Below, piece after piece: positions 8,788 through 17,638 of a stretch of DNA of 64,000 bases (its first letter is position 1; every line of letters begins with the position of its first letter). Where the stretch lies: positions 62,001-126,000 of the forward strand of contig NZ_JADIKM010000006.1 of assembly GCF_044904665.1 (NCBI RefSeq). Direction: 5' to 3'. Source of the DNA: Dyella_A ginsengisoli (GTDB lineage Bacteria; Pseudomonadota; Gammaproteobacteria; Xanthomonadales; Rhodanobacteraceae). The notes beneath the pieces are model-generated. The model searched no databases. It saw only the letters and a program-made list of their open reading frames with translations, and had not been told where the DNA came from. Both the position numbers and the translations under genes were made by a program.

Positions 8788-9876
8788 CTACCCCTGCGCC
8801 CGAATCCCCGCCCTTCCCGCCAGAATCTGCGCCAGCACGTCCGGCGCGTATTCGAAGGAGTCGTAGTAGAGGCGGTCTTCCGGCAGGCCGGCCTCGACGA
8901 AGCGGTGGCGGGCAGTGTCGATCATGGCGGGCGGGCCGCTCATGTAGAGGTCGTGGCCGCTGAGGTCCGGGTGGTCGGCGAGCACGGCTTCGTGCACCAG
9001 GCCGATGCGAGCATGCGCATCGTCGGCTTCGGAGAGTACGGGGACGAACAGGAGATCGTGCGCGTCGCGCTGCCACTGTTCGGCCAGCGTGCGCAGGTAG
9101 AGATCGCCGCCCTGGCGGGCGCCCCAGTAAACCCGCATGGCGCGGCTCGTGCCCAGCGCGAGGAAGTGCTCGACGATGGCCTTGACCGGCGCGAAGCCGG
9201 TGCCGCCGGCCATGAAGATCATCGGCCGCTCGGAATCCTCGCGCGGCACGAAGGTGCCCAGCGGGCCTTCGATGCGCAGCGTGTCGCCCACCTTGGCCAG
9301 CTCGCTCACCCACGAGGTGAAGCCGCCGCCGGCGACGTGGCGCACGTGCAGTTCCAGCGCACCATCGGCGACCGGGCCGTTGGCGATGGAGAACGGACGG
9401 CGCTTGCCGTCGTCCAGCAGCACGTCGAGGTACTGGCCGGCGAGGTAGCGCAGCGGACGCTCGCCGGGCGCGGGCAGCAGGCGCAGGCCGATCACTTCCG
9501 GCGCCAGCGGCTGCTTGTGCGCAATCACCACATTGAGCGCGCGGCGGGCGATGTCTTCCACCGAGGCGACTTCGCGTGCGGCGATCACCAGATCGCTGGC
9601 CGGTACGGCCTGGCACAGCAGCACGGCGTGGTGCGCACGCTCGTCGGCGTCCAACGCCAGCGGCGGCTGATGCGGATAGCTGACGCGACCGGCCACCAGC
9701 AACGCCTTGCAGCTGGCGCATACGCCCGAGCGGCACGAGTACGGCAGCGCGATACCGGCGCGCTGCGCGGCGTCGAGCACGGTCTCGCCCGGCTGCGCCG
9801 CAAAGCGGTGGCCGGTTGCCTGGAGGGTGATGGTGAACACGATGCGATTGTCGCCGCGGCGGGAGTGCATCGACAA
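8788..9876 (-). CDS. ferredoxin-domain flavin reductase (CDP-6-deoxy-glucoseen reductase-like)
   Basis: A 362-residue electron-transfer protein. The N-terminal plant-type [2Fe-2S] ferredoxin domain carries Cys48, Cys53, Cys56 (YSCRSGVCASC) and Cys88. A ferredoxin-NADP reductase module follows, with the FAD motif RPFSIAN and the nucleotide-binding FMAGGTGFAP. Orthologues in xanthomonads are commonly labelled CDP-6-deoxy-delta-3,4-glucoseen reductase, but no deoxysugar genes are nearby, so that substrate is doubtful. The start may be the GTG at 9840 (VFTITLQATGHRF), where homology would begin; the ATG at 9876 leaves only 27 bases to the divergent gene at 9904. Confidence 0.85.
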   Translation of the reverse strand: MSMHSRRGDNRIVFTITLQATGHRFAAQPGETVLDAAQRAGIALPYSCRSGVCASCKALLVAGRVSYPHQPPLALDADERAHHAVLLCQAVPASDLVIAAREVASVEDIARRALNVVIAHKQPLAPEVIGLRLLPAPGERPLRYLAGQYLDVLLDDGKRRPFSIANGPVADGALELHVRHVAGGGFTSWVSELAKVGDTLRIEGPLGTFVPREDSERPMIFMAGGTGFAPVKAIVEHFLALGTSRAMRVYWGARQGGDLYLRTLAEQWQRDAHDLLFVPVLSEADDAHARIGLVHEAVLADHPDLSGHDLYMSGPPAMIDTARHRFVEAGLPEDRLYYDSFEYAPDVLAQILAGRAGIRAQG

Positions 9877-9903
9877 TGCGGGTTCGCCTTACGAGTATCA
9901 AGC

Positions 9904-10347
9904 ATGCGCATCTGGAAGCAGGACACCGACCTGGCCCGCGTCAACGGCTGGTGCAACAACACGATGATGGAGACGCTGGGCATCGCGATCACCGAGATCG
10001 GCGACGACTACCTGCGTGGCACCATGCCGGTGGATCACCGCACACACCAGCCGTTCGGCCTGCTGCACGGCGGCGCCTCGGTGGCGCTGGCCGAGACGCT
10101 GGGTTCCACCGCCGCCATGCTCACGCTGGACCCGGCGCAGGAACTCACCGTGGGCCTGGACATCAACGCCAACCACATCCGCGGCGTGCGCAGCGGCACC
10201 GTCACCGGCACGGCGCGGCCGCTGCACATCGGGCGCACCACGCAGGTGTGGGAGATCCGCATCGAGACGGAAGAAGGTTCGCTGGTGTGCATCTCGCGCC
10301 TGACCATGGCGGTGGTACCGGCGCGGGTGATCGGGGCGAAGGGGTGA
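9904..10347 (+). CDS. PaaI/YdiI-type hotdog thioesterase
   Basis: A 147-residue hotdog thioesterase, probably acting on aryl- or acyl-CoA esters. The signature HQPFGLLHGGASVALAETLG contains the HGG motif and the following Glu used in catalysis by the YdiI/EntH branch. The strand DINANHIRGVRSGTVTG follows, as in the family. It is divergent from the flavin reductase and is followed 31 bases later by the SrkA-like gene. Whether it acts in menaquinone synthesis (as MenI) cannot be told, since no men genes are in the window. Confidence 0.88.
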   Translation: MRIWKQDTDLARVNGWCNNTMMETLGIAITEIGDDYLRGTMPVDHRTHQPFGLLHGGASVALAETLGSTAAMLTLDPAQELTVGLDINANHIRGVRSGTVTGTARPLHIGRTTQVWEIRIETEEGSLVCISRLTMAVVPARVIGAKG

Positions 10348-10378
10348 CCACGGCGCGTGCGCCGACGGGAGACGGACG

Positions 10379-11326
10379 GTGAGCGCCGAAGCGCCCTACG
10401 CCAACCTCACGCCCGACCTGGTGCTCGATGCGATCGAGGCTTGCGGGCTGTGGCCGGACGGCCGCCTGCTGGCGCTGAACAGCTACGAGAACCGCGTGTG
10501 GCAGGTGGGCATCGAGGATGCCGCGCCGGTGATCGCCAAGTTCTACCGGCCGGGCCGCTGGAGCGACGAAGCGATACGGGAAGAGCACGCCTTTGCGCAG
10601 GAGCTGATGGACGCGGAGCTTCCGGTAGTGGCGCCGCTGCGCTTCGACGGCCACAGCCTGCTGCAGCACGGCGGCTATCGCTACGCCTTGTCGCCGCGCC
10701 ACGGCGGCCGCGCGCCTTCGCTGGAATCGCGCGACCAGCTGGAATGGCTGGGCCGGTTGATCGCGCGCATCCACACCGTGGGCGCACGCGCGCCGTTCGC
10801 CCATCGCGGCCGGCTGGATCGCGACACGATGGTGCGCACGAGCGTGCAGGCGGTGCTCGACTCCAGCTTGCTGCCGGCGTCGCTGGCGCACGGCTACCGC
10901 GCCGCCAGCACGCGGCTGGACGACGCCATCGCGCAGCGGCTGGACGCGGTGGGCCCGATACGCACGCTGCGCCTGCACGGCGACTGCCACCCCGGCAACG
11001 TGCTGTGGACCGACGCCGGCCCGCACTTCGTCGATCTGGACGACGCCCGCACTGGCCCGGCCGTGCAGGATCTGTGGATGCTGGCCAACGACGAGGCCGC
11101 CATGCGCGCCCTGCTCGACGGCTACACCACCATGCGCGAGTTCGACGAGGGCGAGCTGGCGCTGGTGCCGGTGCTGCGCGCGATGCGCCAGCTGCACCAC
11201 GCCGGCTGGATCGCCCAGCGCTGGCACGATCCGGCCTTCCCGCTGGCGTTTCCGTTCGCCGCCGAGCCACGCTGGTGGGAACAGCACATCGCCGACCTGC
11301 ACGAACAGGCCGACGATCTGGAATGA
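10379..11326 (+). CDS. srkA: stress response kinase A (YihE-like)
   Basis: A 315-residue protein kinase of the SrkA/RdoA family, an APH-fold Ser/Thr kinase that in E. coli counters MazF-related death and envelope stress. Visible motifs are the nucleotide-binding N-lobe segment VIAKFYRPGRWSDEAIREEH, the catalytic HGDCHPGN (residues 200-207) and the metal-binding DLDDAR. The start is the GTG at 10379, which fits the family N-terminus YANLTPDLVLDAIE. In E. coli the gene precedes dsbA; here it is followed by an unrelated membrane-protein gene. Confidence 0.93.
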   Translation: MSAEAPYANLTPDLVLDAIEACGLWPDGRLLALNSYENRVWQVGIEDAAPVIAKFYRPGRWSDEAIREEHAFAQELMDAELPVVAPLRFDGHSLLQHGGYRYALSPRHGGRAPSLESRDQLEWLGRLIARIHTVGARAPFAHRGRLDRDTMVRTSVQAVLDSSLLPASLAHGYRAASTRLDDAIAQRLDAVGPIRTLRLHGDCHPGNVLWTDAGPHFVDLDDARTGPAVQDLWMLANDEAAMRALLDGYTTMREFDEGELALVPVLRAMRQLHHAGWIAQRWHDPAFPLAFPFAAEPRWWEQHIADLHEQADDLE

Positions 11327-11371
11327 TGCGCTGCCCTTGAAAACTTCCACCCCCTCGCTCCGGAGCACTGC

Positions 11372-11809
11372 ATGCGTTCGTTCCTCTTCCGCCTGATCGG
11401 CATCCTCGAAATCGCCGGCGGCTTTCTCGGCGTGGTGGCGAGCGTGCGCCGACTGCTGCCGCTGGGCTCGACCTACGAGACGCTGATGGCGGTGATCGCG
11501 CTGGCGGTGTTCGGCTTCATCCTGGTCGCCGGCGTACTGCTGGTGGAAGGCAGCGAGCGCGGCGTGGCGTTCTCGCGCGTGGCGCAGTTGCTGCAGCTGC
11601 CGCTGCTGGCCACGCCGGTGCTGAGCTACGCGCTGCACGCGGGCGCCTTCATCAACGTGTTCGCCACGCTGCAGGCCGCGCCGCGGCTGGGCATCGACTG
11701 GCACCTGGGCACGCACGGTTTTGTGCTGGCAGTGGCCGGGCCGGCGGTATCGCGCATCGGCCTCAACCTGCTGGCGCTGCTGTCCTGGCTGGTGCTCAGG
11801 CTGCGCTGA
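11372..11809 (+). CDS. membrane protein of unknown function
   Basis: A 145-residue protein with an amphipathic N-terminus and four likely membrane helices (near residues 5-25, 38-58, 70-93 and 112-140). I do not recognise it. It lies 45 bases after srkA and 38 before the VOC protein, all on the plus strand, so the three may be co-transcribed. No catalytic residues stand out. Confidence 0.7.
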   Translation: MRSFLFRLIGILEIAGGFLGVVASVRRLLPLGSTYETLMAVIALAVFGFILVAGVLLVEGSERGVAFSRVAQLLQLPLLATPVLSYALHAGAFINVFATLQAAPRLGIDWHLGTHGFVLAVAGPAVSRIGLNLLALLSWLVLRLR

Positions 11810-11847
11810 TCCTCCACCACGATCGTTCAGCACCAAGAAGAGGTTTC

Positions 11848-12183
11848 ATGGCCCGCCCCAACTACATCGAACTGCCCGCCGCCGACATCGCCGCGTCGAA
11901 GGCCTTCTACACGAAGGCATTCGGCTGGACGCTGGCCGAGTTCGGCCCCAGCTACGCAGCCACCACCACCGGCGACGTCGACGTCGGCCTGCAGGGCGAT
12001 GCAAGCGAGGCACCGGCGGCGCCGCTGCCGGTGATCCAGGTGGACGATCTGGACGCGGCGCTGGTCGCGGTCACCGCCGCGGGCGGCAACATCGTGCGGC
12101 CCACCTTCGCGTTTCCGGGCGGGCGCCGCTTCCACTTCCGCGACCCGCACGGCAACGAGCTGGCGGTGATGCAGGCCGACTGA
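11848..12183 (+). CDS. VOC-family (glyoxalase/dioxygenase fold) protein
   Basis: A 111-residue single-domain vicinal-oxygen-chelate protein. The opening NYIELPAADIAASKAFYTKAFGW and the close FRDPHGNELAVMQ are typical of this fold, with the terminal Glu in the usual metal-ligand position. The substrate is unknown; such short proteins are usually active as dimers. The start has a purine stretch (AAGAAGAGG) 7-8 bases upstream. Confidence 0.88.
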   Translation: MARPNYIELPAADIAASKAFYTKAFGWTLAEFGPSYAATTTGDVDVGLQGDASEAPAAPLPVIQVDDLDAALVAVTAAGGNIVRPTFAFPGGRRFHFRDPHGNELAVMQAD

Positions 12184-12242
12184 ACGTGGGTGACAGGCCG
12201 CTCGCTGAGCGCGAGCGGCGCCGGCGACCGGCGCGCAGCCGG

Positions 12243-12248
12243 TAGAAT
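12243..12248 (+). promoter_or_regulatory. -10-like TAGAAT abutting the RlmI-like start
   Basis: TAGAAT ends only 6 bases before the ATG at 12255. If it is the -10 element, transcription would begin at or next to the A of the ATG, giving a leaderless mRNA. No -35 match is obvious. Confidence 0.4.
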
Positions 12249-12254
12249 GCGGCG

Positions 12255-13448
12255 ATGAACACGCCGATCAACCCGCCCGCCACGCCCGCCGAACTCCCCG
12301 TCATCCGCCTCAAGTCCGATCGCCCGCCGGGTCACCCGTGGGTGTGGTCGGCGCAGGTCTACAAGCCCGAAGGCCGTCTGCCGCCGGGCAGCGTGGTGGA
12401 GGTGCACGACGCGCGCGGGCGCTTCGTCGGCCGCGGTTTCTGGAACGGCCACGCGCGCATCGCGCTGCGCCTGCTGTCCACCGATGCCGCCGAGACCATC
12501 GACGCCGAGTGGATCGCCGCGAAGATCGCCCGCGCCGTGCAGCTGCGCCGCGAGCTGCTGCAGCTGGACGCAGTGAGCGACGCCTGGCGCGTGGTGCACA
12601 GCGAGGGCGACGGGCTGTCCGGCCTCATCGTCGACCGCTACGCCGACATCCTGGTGGTGGAGTATTTCGCCGCCGGCATGTGGAAGTTTCGCGAGGCGAT
12701 CCACGCCGCGCTGCAGACGCACTTTCCCGGCGCGCGCATGGTGTGGTTCGCCGAGAGCCACGTGCAGAAGCAGGAGTCGTTCGACTGCCGCAGCGGCGAG
12801 ATGCCCGCGCCGGTGGAAGTGCACGAGCACGGCCGGCGCTTCCACGCCGCGCCGGGGCTGGGCCACAAGACCGGCTTCTTTGCCGACCAGCGCGACAACC
12901 GCCAGCGCTTCGCCCAGCTGGCGAAGGGCCGCCGCGTGCTCGACCTGTGCTGCAACGCCGGCGGCTTCGCCGTGCACGCGATGGCGGCCGGCGCGCGCGA
13001 GGCGATGGGCGTGGACATGGATGCCGGCATCCTGGAGATCGCCCGCGCCAACGCCGCCGCAAACAACGTGGACGTGGCGTTCGAACAGGCGGACATCTTC
13101 GACTGGGTGCGCGCCGCGGTGGCGCGCGGCGAGCGCTACGACGCGGTGATCCTCGACCCGGCCAAGCTCACCCGCGACCGCTCCAAGGTGATGGACGCGC
13201 TGAAGAAATACTTCGCGATGAACCGCATGGCGCTGGACATCATCCCGCCCGGCGGCCTGCTGTTGACCTGCTCGTGCACCGGCCTGGTCAGCGAGGCGGA
13301 TTTCCTGGAGATGCTGCGCCGGGTGGCGCTCAACGCGGGCCGCGAGATCCAGGTGCTGGACGTGCGCGGCGCCGGCGCCGATCACCCGTTCCGCACCGAC
13401 GTGCCGGAAGGGCGCTACCTCAAGGCGGTGTTCTGCCGCGTGGAGTGA
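12255..13448 (+). CDS. RlmI-like class I rRNA cytosine methyltransferase
   Basis: A 397-residue SAM-dependent methyltransferase resembling E. coli RlmI, which makes 5-methylcytosine 1962 in 23S rRNA. An N-terminal PUA-like domain (about residues 14-90) precedes the EEHUD-like segment and Rossmann core. VLDLCCNAGGFAVHAMAAGA is the SAM-binding motif I, and VILDPAKLTRDRSKV replaces the usual DPPKF of motif IV. TCSCTGL carries the conserved Cys pair, and ADHPFRTDVPEGRYLK ends the fold. The DPA in place of DPP is the main oddity. The close match along the C-terminal half makes an RlmI relative likely; the target base is not provable here. Confidence 0.87.
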   Translation: MNTPINPPATPAELPVIRLKSDRPPGHPWVWSAQVYKPEGRLPPGSVVEVHDARGRFVGRGFWNGHARIALRLLSTDAAETIDAEWIAAKIARAVQLRRELLQLDAVSDAWRVVHSEGDGLSGLIVDRYADILVVEYFAAGMWKFREAIHAALQTHFPGARMVWFAESHVQKQESFDCRSGEMPAPVEVHEHGRRFHAAPGLGHKTGFFADQRDNRQRFAQLAKGRRVLDLCCNAGGFAVHAMAAGAREAMGVDMDAGILEIARANAAANNVDVAFEQADIFDWVRAAVARGERYDAVILDPAKLTRDRSKVMDALKKYFAMNRMALDIIPPGGLLLTCSCTGLVSEADFLEMLRRVALNAGREIQVLDVRGAGADHPFRTDVPEGRYLKAVFCRVE

Positions 13449-13505
13449 AGCGGCCGCGCGCGTCGCCTGCACGCGCGCTTGATCGCGATTGACCACACTC
13501 GGCGC

Positions 13506-14576
13506 ATGCCGCGCCGCCTGTCGAAGTCTCCCGCCGTCGATCCCAAGGTCCTGCGCGAGGCGCGTGCGGCGGGCCTGGTCTACGTCAGCGATGACCAGCC
13601 CGGCATCACCCGCCGGCGGCGCGGCAAGGGTTTCAGCTATCGCGACGCGAGTGGCCGGCGCATCGACGATGCGGCCGAGTTGAAGCGCATCCGCGCGCTG
13701 GCGATCCCGCCCGCCTACGCCGATGTATGGATCTGCGCTCACCCGCGCGGCCACCTGCAGGCCACCGGGCGCGATGCGCGCAGGCGCAAGCAGTACCGCT
13801 ACCACGCCGACTGGCGCGCGCTGCGCGACGCGGACAAGTTCAGTCGCCTGCTGGAGTTTGGCGCGGCGTTGCCGCGCCTGCGCCGCCGCGTGCGCGCCGA
13901 CCTCGCCCGCCCCGGCCTGCCGCGCGAGAAAGTGCTGGCGCTGGTGGTGCGCCTGCTGGACGAGACGCTGATCCGCATCGGCAACGATTGCTACGCGCGG
14001 GAAAACGGCAGCTTCGGCCTGACCACGTTGCGGTCGCGCCACGTGCGCGCCGAGCGCGGGCGGCTGCGCTTCGCTTTCCGCGGCAAGAGCGGGCAGATGC
14101 GCGACCTGGCGCTTGACGACAGGCGACTGGCGCACATCATCCGCCGCGTGCAGCAGTTGCCCGGGCAGCGGCTGTTCCAGTATCTCGATGACGACGGCAC
14201 GCAGCAGCCGATCGACTCGGGCATGGTCAACGACTACCTGCGCGAGGTCAGTGACGGCGAGTTCACGGCCAAGGATTTCCGCACCTGGGGCGGCACCGTG
14301 CAGGCGATCGGCGTGATGGCCGACACACCCGTGCCGGAACGCGGCGGCGAACGCGCCCGGCGCAGTGCGATCGCCGCTGGCGTGAAGGCGGTGGCTGCCG
14401 TGCTCGGCAACACGCCGGCCGTCTGCCGTAGCTCCTACATCCACCCGCAGGTGTTCGAGGGCTGGCGTGACGGCAGCCTGCACGGCGCGGTGCCGCCGGG
14501 CACGGCGCGGCACGCACGCCAGCTGGAGCAGCATGCGCTGCGCTGGTTGCGCCGACGCCTGCGCGCGGAGCGGTGA
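13506..14576 (+). CDS. poxvirus-type DNA topoisomerase IB
   Basis: A 356-residue type IB topoisomerase, which relaxes supercoils by a 3'-phosphotyrosine nick. The start at 13506 gives MPRRLSKSPAVDPKVLREA. Visible features are the N-terminal ITRRRRGKGFSYRDASGRRI, the catalytic helices with RLLDETLIRIGNDCYARENGSFGLTTL, the downstream FRGKSGQMRDLAL segment with its conserved Lys, and CRSSYIHP with the nucleophile Tyr311. Such genes are common accessory topoisomerases in proteobacteria. It converges with alaC, separated by six bases. Confidence 0.93.
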   Translation: MPRRLSKSPAVDPKVLREARAAGLVYVSDDQPGITRRRRGKGFSYRDASGRRIDDAAELKRIRALAIPPAYADVWICAHPRGHLQATGRDARRRKQYRYHADWRALRDADKFSRLLEFGAALPRLRRRVRADLARPGLPREKVLALVVRLLDETLIRIGNDCYARENGSFGLTTLRSRHVRAERGRLRFAFRGKSGQMRDLALDDRRLAHIIRRVQQLPGQRLFQYLDDDGTQQPIDSGMVNDYLREVSDGEFTAKDFRTWGGTVQAIGVMADTPVPERGGERARRSAIAAGVKAVAAVLGNTPAVCRSSYIHPQVFEGWRDGSLHGAVPPGTARHARQLEQHALRWLRRRLRAER

Positions 14577-14582
14577 GCGCGA

Positions 14583-15818
14583 TCAGCCCGCCGCGTCGGG
14601 CGCCCTGGCGGCGGCCGGCAGCAGGCCGTCCTTGCGGAACATCGCCTTGATGCCGCGCACCGCCTGGCGGATGCGGTCCTGGTTCTCGATCAGGGCGAAG
14701 CGCACGTGGTCGTCGCCGTAGTCGCCGAAGCCGATGCCGGGCGACACCGACACCTTGGCCTCGGCCAGCAGCTTCTTGGCGAACTCCAGCGAGCCCAGGT
14801 GCGCGTAGGGTGCGGGGATCTTTGCCCACACGTACATCGAGGCGCGCGGGTTCTCCACCATCCAGCCGGCCTCGTGCAGGCCCTTGACCAGCACGTCCCG
14901 ACGCAGCTGGTACTGGTGGGCGATGTCGCGCACGCACTGCTGGTCGCCTTCCAGCGCGGCGATCGCGGCCACCTGCAACGGGGTGAAGGTGCCGTAGTCG
15001 TGGTAGCTCTTGATGCGCGCCAGCGCGGCGACCAGCTCGGCGTTGCCGACCATGAAACCGATCCGCCAGCCGGCCATGTTGTAGCTCTTGGACAGGGTGA
15101 AGAACTCCACCGCGATGTCCTTGGCGCCGGGCACCTGCATGATCGAGGGCGCCTTCCAGCCGTCGTAGGTAATGTCGGCGTAGGCCAGGTCGTGCACCAC
15201 CAGCACGTCGTACTGCTTGGCCAGCGCGATCACCCGTTCGAAGAAATCCAGCTCCACGCACTGCGCAGTGGGGTTGGAGGGAAAGCCCAGGATCATCATC
15301 TTCGGCTTGGGGATCGACTCGCGGATGCCGCGCTCCAGCTCGGCGAAGAAGTCGATGCCGGGCGCCATCGGCACCGAGCGGATCTGCGCCCCGGCGATCA
15401 CCGCACCGTAGATGTGGATGGGATAGCTGGGATTGGGCACCAGCACGGTGTCGCCGCGATCGAGCGTGGCGAGCATGAGGTGCGCCAGGCCTTCCTTCGA
15501 GCCGATGGTGACGATCGCCTCGCGCTCGGGATCGATCTCCACCTGGTAGCGCTCGGCGTACCAGCGCGCGATCGCCCGGCGCAGCCGCGGGATGCCCTTG
15601 GAGGTGGAGTAGCCGTGGGTGTCCGGCCGCTGCGCCACCGTGCACAGCTTTTCCACGATGTGCGCCGGCGTGGCGCCGTCGGGATTGCCCATGCTGAAGT
15701 CGACGATGTCCTCGCCGCGGCGGCGCGCCGCCATCTTCAGCTCGGCGGTGATGTTGAACACGTAGGGGGGAAGACGCTCGATGCGCGCAAAACGGCGCGG
15801 GGAAGCGGGCTCGCTCAT
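14583..15818 (-). CDS. alaC: alanine transaminase, AlaC-type
   Basis: A 411-residue class I/II PLP aminotransferase that makes alanine from pyruvate and glutamate. Key segments are the N-terminal RLPPYVFNITAELKMAARR and DFSMGNPDG, the PLP pocket NPSYPIHIYG, GFPSNPTAQCVE, VVHDLAYADITYDGW, and TLSKSYNMAGWRIGF with the Schiff-base Lys at about residue 241. The start is the ATG at 15818 (MSEPASPRRFARIERLPP); the longer antisense frame beyond it is a shadow of rmuC. The YfdZ/AlaC branch is indicated by these segments. Confidence 0.93.
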   Translation of the reverse strand: MSEPASPRRFARIERLPPYVFNITAELKMAARRRGEDIVDFSMGNPDGATPAHIVEKLCTVAQRPDTHGYSTSKGIPRLRRAIARWYAERYQVEIDPEREAIVTIGSKEGLAHLMLATLDRGDTVLVPNPSYPIHIYGAVIAGAQIRSVPMAPGIDFFAELERGIRESIPKPKMMILGFPSNPTAQCVELDFFERVIALAKQYDVLVVHDLAYADITYDGWKAPSIMQVPGAKDIAVEFFTLSKSYNMAGWRIGFMVGNAELVAALARIKSYHDYGTFTPLQVAAIAALEGDQQCVRDIAHQYQLRRDVLVKGLHEAGWMVENPRASMYVWAKIPAPYAHLGSLEFAKKLLAEAKVSVSPGIGFGDYGDDHVRFALIENQDRIRQAVRGIKAMFRKDGLLPAAARAPDAAG

Positions 15819-16007
15819 GGTGACCTCGAATGTACGTAGGCGCCCGGAACCGTCCGAGCGACGCCGGCCGCAGGGCGGCCTGGCCGGCCCTGACAACGAA
15901 CCGGTTGCGCCGACGATAGTCCGGCCGCGGGGCGCGCGTCGAGCGGTCGGTCCCAGGCGCTGAGACGCCAGGCCGTAGAATGGCCGCTTCGCTTGCCGGA
16001 GGCCGTC

Positions 16008-17453
16008 ATGCCCCTCACCTCGCTGCTGCTGATCGTCCTCCTCATTGCCATGCTGGCGAGCCTCGCCCTGCAGGTCGCCCAGCTGCTGCGCGGCTGCGGT
16101 GACGCCGGCCTGCAGGCGAAGCTCGACGCGCTGAAGGACGACGGCGAACGCCTGCAGCGCACGCTGCGCGAGGAGCAGCGGGCCGGGCGCGGGGAGTTGC
16201 AGCAGGGCTTCGACCGCTTCCGCGTGCACGTGGGCGAGCAGTTGAACGCCGTGTCGCAGCAACAGGCCGAGCGCATCGACGGCTTCGGCCAGCGGCTGGG
16301 CCAGCTCACCGAACGCACCGACACCGGCCTGCAGAAACTGGCTGAGCGCCTGGCCGGCGACGCCCACCGCAGCCGCGAAGAACTCACCCTGGCGCTGACC
16401 CGCTTCGGCGAGCAGCAGCAGCAGCGCCTGGCCGCGCTCACCGCCGACAACGAAAAGCGCATGGGCGACGTGCGCGCCACGCTGGAGGCGCAGCTCAAGG
16501 CATTGCAGCAGGACAACGCGCAGCAGCTGGAAAAAATGCGCGCCACCGTCGACGAGAAATTGCAGAGCACGCTGGAGACGCGGCTGGGGCAGTCGTTTGC
16601 GCTGGTCTCCGAGCGGCTCGAAGCGGTGCAGCGCGGACTGGGCGAGATGCAGAGCCTGGCCACCGGCGTGGGCGACCTCAAGCGCGTGCTGACCAACGTG
16701 AAGAAGCGCGGCATCTTCGGCGAGGTGCAGCTGGGCGCGCTGCTGGAAGACTTGCTCACCGCCGAGCAGTACGCCGCCAACGTAATCACCGTGCCGGGCA
16801 GCAACGAGCGGGTGGAGTTCGCCATCCGCATGCCGGGCCAGGACGAGGGCGACCACGTCTACCTGCCGATCGATGCCAAGTTTCCGGTGGAGGACTACCA
16901 GCGCCTGCTCGACGCGCAGGAGATCGCCGATGCCGACGCCGCCAACGCCGCCGGCCGCGCGCTGGAAACCCGCGTGCGCGAGGAGGCAAAGCGCATCCAC
17001 GCCAAGTACGTGGCGCCGCCGCACACCACCGATTTCGCCGTACTCTACCTGCCCACCGAGGGCCTGTACGCCGAGGTGATCCGCCGCCCCGGCCTGTTCG
17101 AGCAGCTGCAGCGCGAGCACCGTGTCACGGTGGCCGGCCCGACCACGCTCAGCGCCCTGCTCAACAGCCTGCAGATGGGTTTCCGCACGCTGGCCATCGC
17201 CAAGCGCTCCAGCGAGGTGTGGAAGATCCTGGGCGCGGTGAAGACCGAGTTCGGCAAGTTCGGCGACGTGCTGGACAAGGTGAAGAAGAAGCTCGACGAG
17301 GCCGGCCGCCACATCGACGCCACCGGCGTGCGCACCCGCGCCATCGAGCGCCGCCTGCGCGAGGTGGAGTCGCTCCCGGGCGAGGCCGCGGTGCCGCTGC
17401 TCGGCGAGCTGGCCGCACCGGACCTGGACGACGAGGAGCCCGGCGAGGCCTGA
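16008..17453 (+). CDS. rmuC: DNA recombination protein RmuC
   Basis: A 481-residue protein of the RmuC family, which limits rearrangement at inverted repeats and has a predicted restriction-endonuclease-like core. It has one N-terminal membrane helix (about residues 2-19), a long coiled coil (about 35-210) and the conserved core: KKRGIFGEVQLGALLEDLL, LPIDAKFPVEDYQRL and VAGPTTLSALLNSLQMGF. The ATG at 16008 is chosen because CCGGAGG lies 6-11 bases upstream, whereas the TTG at 15993 does not fit. A TAGAAT-like -10 lies near 15976. Confidence 0.94.
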   Translation: MPLTSLLLIVLLIAMLASLALQVAQLLRGCGDAGLQAKLDALKDDGERLQRTLREEQRAGRGELQQGFDRFRVHVGEQLNAVSQQQAERIDGFGQRLGQLTERTDTGLQKLAERLAGDAHRSREELTLALTRFGEQQQQRLAALTADNEKRMGDVRATLEAQLKALQQDNAQQLEKMRATVDEKLQSTLETRLGQSFALVSERLEAVQRGLGEMQSLATGVGDLKRVLTNVKKRGIFGEVQLGALLEDLLTAEQYAANVITVPGSNERVEFAIRMPGQDEGDHVYLPIDAKFPVEDYQRLLDAQEIADADAANAAGRALETRVREEAKRIHAKYVAPPHTTDFAVLYLPTEGLYAEVIRRPGLFEQLQREHRVTVAGPTTLSALLNSLQMGFRTLAIAKRSSEVWKILGAVKTEFGKFGDVLDKVKKKLDEAGRHIDATGVRTRAIERRLREVESLPGEAAVPLLGELAAPDLDDEEPGEA

Positions 17454-17518
17454 GCAAGCGTCGCCGCCCCGACCTGCGACAACCTGGCGCAGCGGCGGCG
17501 GCATCCGGTCATCGGGGT

Positions 17519-17541
17519 TTGCCGTATCCGTGATACGGCAA
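17519..17541. other. perfect 10-bp palindrome between rmuC and folE
   Basis: TTGCCGTATC (17519-17528) and GATACGGCAA (17532-17541) are perfect inverted repeats with a 3-base spacer. No T-run follows, so it is a poor terminator. It could be a protein-binding site upstream of folE or a short mRNA hairpin. Confidence 0.5.
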
Positions 17542-17638
17542 GGCAGCAGCACCGCCCGCCTCCCCCGAACACCGTCGGTGCGGCCCGCAGGACGCCGCCC
17601 CGGTAAACTTCTCGTCTTGATTTGTCTCAGGAACACGC

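Noticed and set aside
8788..9876. A deoxysugar-biosynthesis gene
   Set aside because: The family name suggests this, but no nucleotide-sugar genes lie nearby and the domain layout is that of a general electron-transfer protein.
8731..9903. A long plus-strand frame opposite the flavin reductase, continuous with the thioesterase
   Set aside because: Only the part from 9904 matches a family; the upstream part is antisense to the ferredoxin reductase.
11952..14534. An 860-residue open frame on the minus strand, antisense to the RlmI-like and topoisomerase genes
   Set aside because: Its translation lacks any recognisable domain and is rich in Ala, Arg and His, as expected for the antisense of GC-rich coding DNA. 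The plus-strand genes are clear families.
17519..17541. Terminator for rmuC
   Set aside because: The 10-bp palindrome has no T-run and sits 65 bases after the stop codon; recorded only as a palindrome.
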